A stretch of DNA of 15,575 nt from NCBI GenBank assembly GCA_943704525.1, contig CALSCQ010001086.1, positions 1 through 15,575 on the forward strand, read 5' to 3'. This DNA is from Pigoraptor vietnamica (lineage: Eukaryota > Opisthokonta > Filasterea). Shown here piece after piece: positions 1 to 9,285 of the stretch (position 1 is the stretch's first letter; every line of letters begins with the position of its first letter). The notes under the pieces were generated by a model that did not search any database, had not been told where the DNA came from, and worked only from the letters and a program-made list of their open reading frames with translations. The translations under genes were made by a program, and so were the position numbers.

Positions 1-115
<115 letters not shown>

Positions 116-391
116 ACGCAGAGACGCAACGAAGTCAACCTACAAACGCACAGACGGGGACGCGAAGGGCGGGGTAACAAAAGGCACGCTAAGGCTGCGA
201 CAGCCGATACATCACACGGCAAAAGACAAAGACGTATCGCCACATTTATACATACACAGATATACTGAAGTCCACACAACGCCCATGCCCATCAGACGCA
301 CACACAAACAAGACAGAGCATGACGCAAACCGCACGCGCACACGGAAACCACAAACACATAGCCGAGAGCTACACGCACACACACGTAAAG

Positions 392-419
392 CACACACAC
401 ACACACACACACACACACG
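392..419. repeat. Second (CA)n tract inside the first intron
   Basis: About 14 CA units. On the minus strand this is a GT-rich tract starting roughly 35 nt inside the predicted intron that begins at 456. Several open frames cross it only because a pure dinucleotide repeat encodes alternating Cys/Val or His/Thr with no stop. Those frames should not be read as genes. Confidence 0.95.
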
Positions 420-456
420 CGCGCCACAAAGCCGACCACTGTAACAGGACACGCAC

Positions 457-682
457 CATCTCCTGTGATGTGAAGTTCCGCGTCGCTGAACCGCGCGACG
501 GAAAGGCCGTTCGTATCGAACAAGAAGACCGTCCTGTCTGGGTGGCGGCGCACGACGCGCAAATCAAAAAGCTTCTCCAGAACAGCAAAGCTGATTTTGC
601 CGTCGATGCGCTGAATAATCTCCTCCCGGGGAGCCCCGTCGCCCGGAGGCGGATGGAAGATGACTTTGATAGAGTCCCCCAT
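457..682 (-). CDS. First coding exon of an unrecognised protein (partial gene)
   Basis: The frame opens at ATG 682 in a good initiation context (GCCGACATGG) and encodes 75 residues, beginning MGDSIKVIFHPPPGDG, before a GTGCGT donor at 456 in phase 1. The peptide has the mixed charge and hydrophobic spacing of a folded domain (IDGKISFAVLEKLFDL, then RTVFLFDTNGLSVARF), unlike the repeat-driven frames around it. Alternating beta-like segments suggest a small alpha/beta N-terminal domain, but I do not recognise the family and assign no function. The frame is also open upstream to about 772 without an ATG, so an earlier exon is possible. The intron enters CA repeats and no next exon can be supported before the window ends. 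Confidence 0.55.
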
Positions 683-849
683 GTCGGCCTTCCGCGCCAA
701 GCGCTCGATGATGAGGACGCGGGAGGATCGATGTCTTATGTGGTGCCGTCGCTTGTCATCATTTCGCTCCTGTCACCCCGGATGGTCATCCGCCCGCGCG
801 CTGGTTCGATGCGACCGCTGAACGCGCCGTCAGTCGTTGAGACGATGGA

Positions 850-1297
850 AAGCGACGGTGGGTTTTTTCTCGGTTTTCAAAGGGGTCCGCGACCCTGCTT
901 TCTGGTACGACCTCCTCTCAGCCCGTCCACGCGCGCTCGCGACGAAGCCGGCGCGCGTCGAGCTGGACCCTTGGGTGGCCATGGTGCATGACGTGTGTGT
1001 CCTGGAGCGTCGCCTCCGTCGGCGGCATCGAAGTGTTCGCGCGCCCCCTTCAGATGGGGACTCTGTGCAAGGCGCGGCGCCTTACAGGCAGCGATCGATT
1101 TCAGTGTGCCGATTGTTCCCGCGACGGTCGCAGACTGAATGGAGGCTCTCTGCGTGGCGTCGCCGCTGCTATCGGTGCGTACGTGCGTGGCGCTGGCTCA
1201 CGGTCGGGAGCGCCTTCGCGAGGGGAAGTTCGTATTGCACGACGCGCAACCCGCTCAGGCGGCTGGACGCGCGAAACCCGTGCTGTTCGTCGCTTAA
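850..1297 (+). other. Doubtful coding-like stretch with frame changes (possible pseudogene or unresolved exons)
   Basis: Parts of the plus strand look protein-like but in different frames. About 864-992 reads RDPAFWYDLLSARP and then ELDPWVAMVHD. The frame containing 1223-1294 reads GKFVLHDAQPAQAAGRAK and ends at TAA 1295-1297. A possible 61-nt intron lies at 993-1053 (donor GTGTGT, acceptor CCCCCTTCAG), but joining across it leads into an Arg-rich frame, and no single set of introns gives one long product. After the stop at 1295 the same frame stays protein-like (GYPGPYDVEICRES) to another stop. I recognise no family. A decayed gene, a gene with missed introns, or chance in GC-rich DNA are all possible. 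Confidence 0.2.
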
Positions 1298-1433
1298 GGC
1301 GACATGACGCTCGGTTACCCCGGCCCGTACGACGTCGAAATTTGCCGCGAAAGTGTTCCCGGCGATTAAAAGTGCGCTGTGCTCTCCGAGTTGGACGGCC
1401 TAAACGAAGGATGCTGACGAGTGTGAAGTGGCG

Positions 1434-1476
1434 AAATTTATTTTTTATTATTTTTTTCTTATTTGTTTAATTTGGG
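1434..1476. other. AT-rich, T-rich segment
   Basis: A run of A and T with long T tracts stands out from about 57% GC surroundings. It could be the 3' processing region of a plus-strand gene ending near 1300-1410, but no clear AATAAA signal is visible, so no terminator is claimed. Confidence 0.3.
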
Positions 1477-2677
1477 AGCATTGGCCTATATGCAGAACTC
1501 GGCAGTTTCTAGGAAGGAACTGGCACAATAACAAACGCGCCCGCAGCAAGGCGCGCCGTCAGCCACTGCCAGAGGGAAGGGGCACTCTTGCGGTGCGCGG
1601 CCAGGTACACCCGAGGGTGCCGTGATGTAACCGGCACCCGAAAGTCTACATCGCCTGGAGCACACCGACCGCGCCGGCTCAGGCTATCGCACATGGCATG
1701 GCATTAACATCGGTCGTGGAGTGAAGCAAACGCCGACCGGAGCCGGTGCTCCAACAAATATGCGTCTTACCTGGCTGATGACATGCAGTGCCAGTTGCTC
1801 CCGCCGGCAGGATCTGAGGCGCGGTGATTCGTCACGACATGCTGCCAACTGAACGACCCGGTACTGTAACTGAAGCCGGCTTTGCAAACGCTCGACTGAA
1901 TCTGAACGTCGTCGGTATATTTCGCAACTGGCGCACGCAAACGATCAGGCCCCCACTGCGATGAGTCAATGCCACAGCCGCGGCCGCCGGCGCTTCCGTG
2001 CCGGCTCCTGCACGGCGGACTGGTGGCACTACGGTACGGACACTGACTGAACAGGCCTGCTGTCGTTCGGCCTGGCCAATGCACCGACTCGCCCTCGCCA
2101 GCGCTCTTGAATGGACACCGAAAAACCACAGACCGGCGTCTGCCCGTGCCGGCCGTGACCGCTGCCGGCATCAGATTCGGATTGCACATGTACACTCATC
2201 GGTTCCATCTGAACAAGTAACCCTTCCTCGCAGCGATCGCCGCGAGTATGCACTATTTAAAGCGTGCGTCCCGACATCAGGATGTGTGTCGGCACGGACG
2301 TGTATGATCGTGTTTTCCAGTTAGCCGACTGCGTCGACAGGGGCGGCAGGACTGGCATAGTCGGCCGCCGCATTGTGCGGGCCGCATGATCGGGCATAGT
2401 GTGCCGGGTGCAAGTGGTGACGGTGGCATGGCAACATTTTCAACTGGCCTTGGCCATAACGATCGCCGGCGTGCTCTTTCGCAGTCTATCGAATCGAGTG
2501 CTTTTCCACGTCCCCGCGTGCTGTGAACTCCGCTCGACGATTCTAAGCCCCACCTGCATTCGGCAACCATGCTGATGCGGCCTCCATGGTTCCTGCATTG
2601 GCACTGCACCCGTTCTGTGAATGAAACCGTGTGTGAAGGACAGAAGGGGTGTTTTCACCTCAATGATAGCATTCCCA
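1477..2677. other. 1.2-kb spacer with no recognisable gene
   Basis: Six short overlapping open frames occur here on both strands. None shows a conserved motif, consistent codon use or convincing splice sites, and none is called. The sequence is not repetitive. It is noticeably rich in CCGG, GCCGGC and GGCCGC words, and it holds a small hairpin at 1615-1639 and a TATTTAAA word near 2248-2255. It lies just past the 3' end of the PAXBP1-like gene, so the part nearest 2677 should include that gene's 3' UTR. Confidence 0.5.
1615..1639. repeat. Small perfect inverted repeat
   Basis: GGGTGCCG and CGGCACCC form a perfect 8-bp stem around a 9-nt loop. No T-run, gene end or binding-site context gives it a function, and a stem this size can arise by chance. 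Confidence 0.4.
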
Positions 2678-5600
2678 TCACAGCGATACACTCCATTCAC
2701 GCGCCAATTTTTCCACCTCGGCCCTGTCATCCACACACAACAAGAGGCCGAGTGCAGAGCGAAGTCCTTGAGGCCTGCGAGGACGAACAATTTTGATGTG
2801 AGTCCGGATTCAAACCCCAACAGCCAACTGCAGCGGCCCACGCACCCCGCCTGCCCGCCCATCAGTCGGATGCGCACGCAGAGTCCCCTCAGGAGCGGCT
2901 TCATAATATCGAGCAATGGCCGGGAATCTTTGTGGCCTTGGCGCAGCCAATCGGCAGGAGTTGCTTCGATGATCTGCATCGACCGAGCGAATGCATTGGA
3001 CGTAGACAATCGGGTCAGCACCAATCGAACGAAGGAGAACAAACCACACAAGCACACAAGACACCAACATGCATCATTATCTAAGCAGCAAAGTGTTACG
3101 CACCCTCGCAATTTTGTCGAGTGATGCAAGTGGGTCGTCCGCCTGCTTCAATGCCGGCAAGAGATGACGCAGCAGTATGCTGCTGACTGCGAGCGCTTCG
3201 ATGGTTTCGCGGGGCAACACGGCCGACCAGTGGACGACGGATGCATACAGCTGCGTAACCACTACTTAGAGGCAGAGGATGGGGTACATGGAGCACTGCG
3301 GGGAACCACACATACCTTCGCACACGACCACAACAGCCGGGATGTAAACATCGAGGCGTGCGCGGGGAAAGCAGCGGCCACGTCCGGCGTGAGCACGGCA
3401 ACGCCAATTTCGGAATCCACGGCGCGCTGAAGGCGTCCAGAAATCGCCGCCGTCATCCTCTGCGAAAAAGAGGTTGGTAAGAACTGAGGCCCCACGCACA
3501 TCCACATCAGTTTTGCGACGTCAGCACCTTTTCAGCATCGCTTCCTTTACGCGCCGTTTCATATTGGTGTAATTTCTGCACTAGATCGACAGCACGGCGG
3601 GTTTGTGCGAGAGACATGGGGTCGTATGCCGAGGCAAATGCCCACTCGCAATGCGGCACCACCACTCGCTCAACGACGGCGGGGATGACAGCATAGTCCG
3701 GGTCGGAGGCATTCGTAGGGTTGCCGTAGTCGAGCAGCTGCGTGAACCAGCCCATCTGCTCGAAGTCGATCCCCGCCTAAAGCGCGCCAAAGGATCCCAT
3801 GAGACATTGAGCATAGAAAGCACGTGACATGTTGACATGAATTCAGGGGCCGAAGTAAAGGAGGGAGGAAGGGGACAAAGATGCAATACTAGCACACGCA
3901 CAACAAGCGAACCTTGAGCGGGTGCCATGTGATCATTTCGAGACGGGCGAAGGACGCAAAGACACGCGGCACACTGAGCCCGATGAACGCGTCGTTGTAC
4001 GTGTCGGGATAACGCCGCTTCCAGTTCTCAAACCGGCTCCTGACAACCGCCAGTGAGGACACCTCGTCCACGGCATCATCAAACACCACGGCGGCAGCGT
4101 GTGCGATGCGACCTGCGCATGGGATGCCGTGAGTGAGCACTGCCGCACGGGTACATCGTGAGGACACGCGCGCACAACCAAGTCACATACTTTGCTCACG
4201 TTCCGCATCCCCTTCGCTCTCCTCGTCCGTGGACCACCCGCCCTCCGATGCAAACGCGCTTTCACCCAATCGCGCCCGACGGTGCTGCCTTCGCTGCTCC
4301 ACCTCAGCGAGACGTTGCTGCCGAGCGGCCTTCTCGGCAGGGTCACCGAATCCGCCTGCAGACGCCGAGTGAGCGGAATTGCACGACAACGACGGACTCT
4401 GCATCAATCAGAGGGTTCATAGAGCAAAGGTCGTATCGACTGCGCACCTGATTGCACGGACGAGAGGAGCTCTAGCTGATAATCTGCACGCCACTGCTGG
4501 CGCCTGCGGACCACCGCGTCCGCCGCGGCAGAGTAACAGCTGCGCACATCGCTTTCGAGCTGCTCAATTGTGGGTACCTGCGGTCGCATCAGGTGACGAA
4601 TTGACAGAGTTAACATTTTCGTAACCTATGCGCCGGCAAAAAAGGGCCCGCGATGCGCAAACTCACAACCACTTGCCTTTTCATCAAGACACGCGAGAAG
4701 GTCGCTCACGTAGGCCCGCATTTCTTGGAAAAACTCGTAGCGCTCCGCTGCTTCGGCGACCTGAACCTCCAGCTTCTTCGCGGCCTCGCGCGCATCCGCA
4801 AGCGAGCTGCCGACTTTCTCAATCTGCGACGTCGCCGTGGAGTGGGTCTCGCGCAGGCGCGAAAGGGACGCCCGCACCTTCGACCGCAACACCTCCGCCG
4901 CCGCCAGGCCGCCGTCCATTGCAAAGGCACTCGCTGCAGACTTGTCGAGAAGCGCACGGTCGCCCGCCCCAGATAGGCCGCCCTGCGCGATGGTGGCAGC
5001 ATACGCGCCCTCCACGCGCTGCTCTGCGCTCGGAACAAAAGCCGTCGGCGCATACGCGCGCGCATTGCCCTTCCTGATTTGGTCGCGCTCCCACCGCGAG
5101 ACCTCGTCGTCCATGTCCGCATCCAACTCGAGGTCGGCGTGAGGTGCAGCCGAACCGCCCGTCAGCAAATTATCGTCTTCGTCGCTGCGGTCATTCTCGT
5201 CCTCACGAATGAGCCGGGAACCCTCCGAACTCTTGTCCCTGCGGCAGTAGAGGCAGTGCCACACGCATCGGCCATTAGGTCGGTTATTAACGAGGAACAG
5301 ACGCAAGCAACAAAGCACGCGCGCACACACAGCCAAGGCACCAAAGTAATCAAACTCGCACAACAACGAGCAGCCAAGGCGCAAAGTAATCAAACGTGCA
5401 CATCAACAAGCCAAGTAATCAAACGCGCACATCAACAAGCCAAGGCGCAAAGTAATCAAACGCGCACATCAACAAGCCAAGGCGCAAAGTAATCAAACGC
5501 GCACATCAACGAGCAGTCCAATCCGTTGACACAGTCAGCACAACCACTGCGACACACCTCGTGCTCTTGCTAATGGGAATGAACTCTTCGTCCAACTGCC

Positions 5601-6288
5601 GCGCCATCTCCCTCCTCTTCCTCGCCGCGTGTATCATCGCCGCATCGGGAAAGGCGTCCGCACGTGCCGCGGCCCCGCGTCCGTCGTCGTCGCTCACATC
5701 GCCCTCCAGCTCTTTAACCCCGCGACTTTTCGAGACACCTTCCATCAGCGTCGCAGCGAGTGCCTCTGCCGACACGTCGCTCTGCCGCGGCGCCGCCGGC
5801 TCGGCCACGGGTTTCTGCGTCTCCCTCACGTAAAACGCCCCTGTCGTGCTGCGCCTCAGCTCGGCGAGCTTCTCCGCCGTGTACTCGCCAGCCGCAGACA
5901 TTTGCGTATGGGACGGTTTTCCCGCGACAACGTCGATGTCACCCATGGACGGCGCGCGGCGGCCACCGCGCGAGAGCGCCTTCTTTTGCGCCGCGCGCAT
6001 CTGCCCGTCGTCCCCCCCCTCGCCATCCTCCTCCTCCCCAAAGCTGAGAAGACTCCGCTTGGAAGGCGCGCTCCGCTTTCCCGAGAGACCCTTGTCGACA
6101 GCAGACGAAGGGCGCGAGTTCGCCACCGACGGACCAGAGGAGGCGTCTGAAGCGGCGGTTGGCGCAGACGCGGCAGAGGGGGTCGCGGGGCCTGAGGTGC
6201 CGTCGACTTCGCTCACATCGTCCGCATCGCCCTCTGCCACGCGACGGCGGATGTTGCGCGGCTTGGCAAGCTTACGAAAGCCCTCCAT
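2678..6288 (-). CDS. PAXBP1: PAXBP1/GCFC2-family protein (GC-rich sequence factor domain), complete, 10 exons
   Basis: Nuclear GCFC-domain protein; relatives act in pre-mRNA splicing and transcription. Exons on the minus strand: 6288-5558, 5238-4677, 4577-4448, 4355-4191, 4112-3913, 3776-3528, 3459-3316, 3250-3104, 2973-2846 and 2774-2678. Phases agree throughout, giving 850 aa (human PAXBP1 is about 917). The start MEGFRKLAKPRNIRRR matches the basic family N-terminus. Family landmarks in order: SLLSFGEEED; PDAAMIHAARKRREMARQL (about 221-240); SRLIREDENDRSDED across exons 1-2; SRWERDQIRKGNA; a coiled coil ending RYEFFQEMRAYVSDLL; EQLESDVRSCY; a basic helix followed by STDEESE; then the GCFC domain, about 535 to the end, with VVRSRFENWKRRYPDTYNDA, IDFEQMGWFTQLLDYG and a C-terminal LRSALGLLLCVDDRAE. 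Exons 9 and 10 were placed from the weak but collinear C-terminal match. Intron 2 is GC-AG. The start lies head-to-head with Ena/VASP. The PAXBP1 versus GCFC2 choice is nominal. Confidence 0.93.
4578..4676 (-). other. GC-AG intron (intron 2 of the PAXBP1-like gene)
   Basis: The exon ends GAA AAG and the intron starts GCAAGT, the classic strong context of GC donors (AAG|GCAAGT). The acceptor is GACCGCAG before GTACCC. Only this 99-nt phase-0 intron keeps the frame and gives DEK|VPTIEQLES, which matches the family. The nearby GTGAGT donor 13 nt inside would shift the frame. Confidence 0.85.
5340..5512. repeat. Minisatellite of about 37 bp, five copies, in intron 1 of the PAXBP1-like gene
   Basis: The core AGTAATCAAA recurs at 5345, 5385, 5414, 5451 and 5488, so the spacings are 40, 29, 37 and 37. 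The last two full units are nearly identical. The 29-nt unit lacks the GGCGCAAA segment present in the others, and the first is the most diverged. It sits wholly inside the 319-nt first intron (5239-5557), the longest intron of this gene. Confidence 0.93.
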
Positions 6289-6623
6289 ACTGCAGAGAGC
6301 CCGACGTCGCCGTCAACGCTGGGGTTAGGAATAAAGGACGCATTTTATCATGTGCGTTGCGTGTGCGTGACGGAGGTTGTTACGCCTGTTACATCAGGCA
6401 GATCCGGGGTGAGTGACTGAACTGTCAACACTGACCAGCTTTTTCTGTGTCGGACGGCTCCAACCCCCAGCACTGCTCTTTTCGCGCGACGTACCAATAT
6501 TCCTGCACGCCTTGCTCTGTCCCTCTTGGTCGCAGTCGCAGAATTCAGTTTGAGCTTGTCTTGTTTCTTCACGCTTTCTCTGCAAAACGGCCTTGCCGCG
6601 CCGCATCGTGCCTCGCCTGGACA
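6289..6623. promoter_or_regulatory. Divergent promoter region between the PAXBP1-like and Ena/VASP genes
   Basis: 335 bp separate the two start codons, which face away from each other, so both 5' UTRs and core promoters must fit here unless non-coding 5' exons lie further out. I see no clear TATA box in a sensible position for either gene. The location is supported by the flanking genes, not by motifs. Confidence 0.6.
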
Positions 6624-8762
6624 ATGTCGTGAGTCGCACTTCCGCCTTTTGCTTGAGCTTTCTCGCCCTTTAATCTGTGAGATTACTCAGCACCATCTTG
6701 TGCTCCGCGGCGAATGGCAGGGAGCGCGCCGTGGGTGGCGGTCGCGTGCAGGTGCTCACGTACGACAACGGCAAGAAGACGTGGGTGCCGGCGGGACCGA
6801 CGGGCTTCTCCCGCGTTGACCTGTACGAGAATGCGGGCGCGGGCTCCTTCAGAATTGTTGGTCGACACGAGAGCGACCCCTCGCAGGTGCGCCTGATGCA
6901 GTCGAATTGCTGTGCACGCACCAAGTTTCCACGCTCACCCGCACGTGCGCAGATAACAATCAACTCGAACGTCGCGAAGACGTCGCAGTTTCGCAAGGCG
7001 ACCGACGTGTTCGCGCACTGGCAGGACCCGCGTTGCGTGTTTGGCCTGAAGTTCCAAACAAAAGAAGAGGCGGACGCCTTCGCAGACCTGATACAGTACG
7101 CCACAGACGCGCTGAACGGTGCGTTGCGCGTTGCGTTCGCGCGCTGTCGTCATGTCAGTATTACTGTGCATTGTAAGGCTCACGCGGAGGGCGTCTCTCA
7201 GGCGGAGGGCAGCCGGCGCCACCCGCACCTGCCGTAGCCCCGCCGTCCGCAGCGCCTGTTGCAAGTGTAACGGCCACTTCGGCGGCCGGCGCAATGCCCG
7301 CACGGACTGCGTCGCCGGTCGCTCCGTCGGGCACACGAACGCCGGGTGCGTGGGTGCTTCGTTTAGCGCATAATGGCCACTTGAGGCCGTGTTATCTGTT
7401 GAAGGGACCGTGCGGTGTCTGTTGGGGGCGGAGCTGCGTGGGGCGATTTGTGGCATGGCGTGCACTGGGCAAATGGTGACACGACCACTCGCAGACGCCG
7501 AGGACGATTCGCAGTCTGCGGCGCCCAATTCGCTCCAGGCGCAACTCGCCGCCGCGCGCTTGCGGAAGGCGTCTGTGCAGGTGCGTTTTTGTGCCGCATC
7601 CCGCCTATTAGGGATGTCTCTGTGGCTGCGTGCTTGTCTGCGTGAACGCTCGTCGGCGTTCGCTTCGATGTCGCATTGCATTAGCGCGTGCTTCAGCGCT
7701 GTGTTGCAAATATGCCATTTGCGTACTTGACAATCGCCTGCTCGTTGCCCGTTTGTTCTGTACATCGCGTGCGCCGCTCCGCGCCGTTGTGCGTTGCGTC
7801 AGTATGGTTCATTTCGCTTTGTCCCGTGCTTATGCGCCACTCCACTCATCGCGGTCACGTGGCAGCCCCCTGCGCCGGAGGAGCGGACGATGAGCTCGAG
7901 CCAGTCGCTGACATTCAACAGCGGCGGCAACGTCATGGACGAAATGGCGGCCAAGCTCGCGCGTAGGCGTGCGACATCGGACGCACCGGCCCCCGGCGCG
8001 CCTGCCGACGTGGCCGACGCCGCGCGCCAGCCTCCCGCCGTGAAGCCCAAGGCAGCTCAGCCGGCGGGTATGTTGCGTTACGCGCGTTCTGCCCAACGTA
8101 GGGAAGTTAAGCAATGCCCCTGTGTTGGAGTGTGCTAGTTCATCTCATTGCTACACACGCAGCGACGCCGCCGTCAACGACGCCCACGAAACCGTCGGAG
8201 GGTTGGTTGCTTGTATTTGTATTGCTTATTGGTTCTTTGCACCTGACTCTGTGTCTGTTTCACAGTTGCGCAGTCATTTCGCAAATCAATGCCGCCTTCG
8301 CCGGCGAATACGCCGCTGAAGCCCCCTGCCGTTCCACAGACGCCAAGTATCGACGGTGAGCTGTTGTGTATACCTGCAGTTGCAAATGTTTGCTGTTCTC
8401 ATGGCTGCGTCGCATCCCAGAGAGCGATGAAGGCCATAGCGCCCCGGTCGCCACACCGCCAGTGCATGTGCAGCCCGTGGCGAGCGCATCGGCAGTTCAG
8501 CCAACACCTCCGAAGGCGTCGATCTCTGTGTCGAGGGGCCCATCCCGGGCCTCTATCACCTCGCGCCCATCTGAGTTGTCCGGCGACTTCTTGCGACTCC
8601 GTAACGAAATCGAGGAGGGATTCCGCCTGCACCTCGAGGCCTTCAAGGACGATATAGTGGAAAGTGAGTGCTTGGCGACGCGTGTCCGCTGCTCGCTTTA
8701 CTCACTTGTTCCCACCGACAGCGATCTTGCGGCGATTGGCTGAGGCGCGAGAGCGTCCATAA
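6624..8762 (+). CDS. Ena/VASP-family actin regulator, complete, 10 exons
   Basis: Actin barbed-end elongation factor acting at leading edges and filopodia. Exons: 6624-6628, 6691-6886, 6953-7118, 7202-7345, 7495-7580, 7866-8067, 8163-8201, 8266-8355, 8421-8663 and 8722-8762; all phases agree, giving 403 aa (human VASP is 380). Residues 1-122 are an EVH1 domain with the aromatic ligand-binding trio kept (Y26, W33, F101) and the motifs KKTWVPAGPTGFSRV and HWQDPRCVFGLKF. A Pro/Ala/Ser-rich linker follows. Residues 183-197 (LQAQLAAARLRKAS) match the WH2-like G-actin site, and 221-237 (NVMDEMAAKLARRRATS) match the F-actin site. Residues 363-403 are the C-terminal tetramerising coiled coil, ending RRLAEARERP. 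Exon 1 carries only ATGTC before a GTGAGT donor. The proline region has no long poly-Pro profilin site. The 39-nt exon 7 is less certain than the rest. Confidence 0.93.
8163..8201 (+). other. 39-nt micro-exon of Ena/VASP (exon 7)
   Basis: Preceded by CTACACACGCAG and followed by GTTGGT, it enters and leaves in phase 1 and encodes TPPSTTPTKPSEG, in keeping with the Pro/Ser linker. Skipping it leaves the reading frame intact, so it may be constitutive, a cassette exon, or not an exon at all. The splice motifs are acceptable but not strong on the donor side. Confidence 0.55.
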
Positions 8763-9285
8763 AACGGTTCAATCGGAGTGTGCCATGAACTCTGTCCAGT
8801 CAGCTTTTTTCCATATTTGTCACCGTCGCTGGCAAAGATGTTTGGAACAACCTGTCCTTTGTTCTGACACAATTCACACAGCACTCACCACGAATTTCGA
8901 TTCCACACTTGCCGTCTACCGACCATTTAAATTTGTAAAGTGCAACAGCAGGTGCGCGCTCGCGTTTTGTGTTGCGCATTGCTTCGTGTGTGCGGCCACG
9001 TTGGCGGGTGAGGCGATGCACGCGCTGCTCTTCTCCCTCCTTTCCTCGACGATTCATTCGAGAATACGCGTGCCATCCCAAACGTGCGTACTTGGGGGCG
9101 TATTCGGGGGATAGCCTGCACCGCAGATTGAGCGCTGCAAGCCCGCTTTCGTAGCCACCGCCATACAATATAGGCGAACACCCCCCCCCCCCCCCCCCCC
9201 TTTCGGTCAGTAGGGCGATAGAGAGCGAATCGTGCAATGTTGCGCGTTGCTCGAGGCTATTGAGAGACACAGCGACTTTGAGTCG
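8763..9285. other. Tail-to-tail spacer between Ena/VASP and TATDN3
   Basis: 523 bp holding the 3' UTRs of two converging genes. No RNA gene or motif is seen. A 156-codon minus-strand frame at 8800-9270 runs through the poly-C tract as poly-Gly and has no recognisable domain, so it is not called. No canonical AATAAA is evident just after either stop. Confidence 0.5.
9181..9200. repeat. Poly(C)/poly(G) run of 20
   Basis: Twenty consecutive C on the plus strand, directly after GGCGAACA and before TTTCGG. On the minus strand it is an uninterrupted G20. Length in such runs is often unstable and error-prone in sequencing. Confidence 0.95.

Noticed and set aside
212-700. 162-codon minus-strand frame running through the CA tract into a Cys/Val-rich tail
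   Set aside because: Only the part down to 457 looks like protein. A GTGCGT donor follows, and the rest is dinucleotide-repeat translation.
320-991. 223-codon plus-strand frame
   Set aside because: It begins as repeat-encoded His/Thr and then runs antisense over the better minus-strand exon, with no recognisable domain.
1770-1860. Possible C/D snoRNA: CTGATGA, then CTGA, GTGATT and CTGA at snoRNA-like spacing
   Set aside because: No terminal stem pairs next to the outer boxes, and such short boxes occur often by chance. I could not identify a guide target.
2245-2260. TATA-like TATTTAAA word
   Set aside because: No convincing gene starts downstream on either strand, so promoter function is unsupported.
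2800-2822. tRNA B-box-like GGTTTGAATCC on the minus strand
   Set aside because: The invariant C of GTTC is missing, no T-stem or acceptor stem forms, and it lies within a short predicted intron of the PAXBP1-like gene.
2440-3129. 229-codon minus-strand frame taken as one protein
   Set aside because: It contains real exon 9 of the PAXBP1-like gene but also introns 8 and 9 and the 3' UTR. Splicing at 2845/2774 restores the family C-terminus in another frame.
4706-5122. Arg-rich 138-codon frame opposite a coding exon
   Set aside because: It is a shadow of PAXBP1-like exon 2 in a shifted frame of the same strand, with no conserved motif.
6935-7765. 276-codon minus-strand frame
   Set aside because: It lies antisense to Ena/VASP exons 3-5, which show clear EVH1 and actin-binding homology. 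This is an artefact of GC-rich coding sequence.
8800-9270. 156-codon minus-strand frame crossing the poly-C run
   Set aside because: It includes an encoded poly-Gly from the homopolymer, has no domain, and sits in a 3' spacer.
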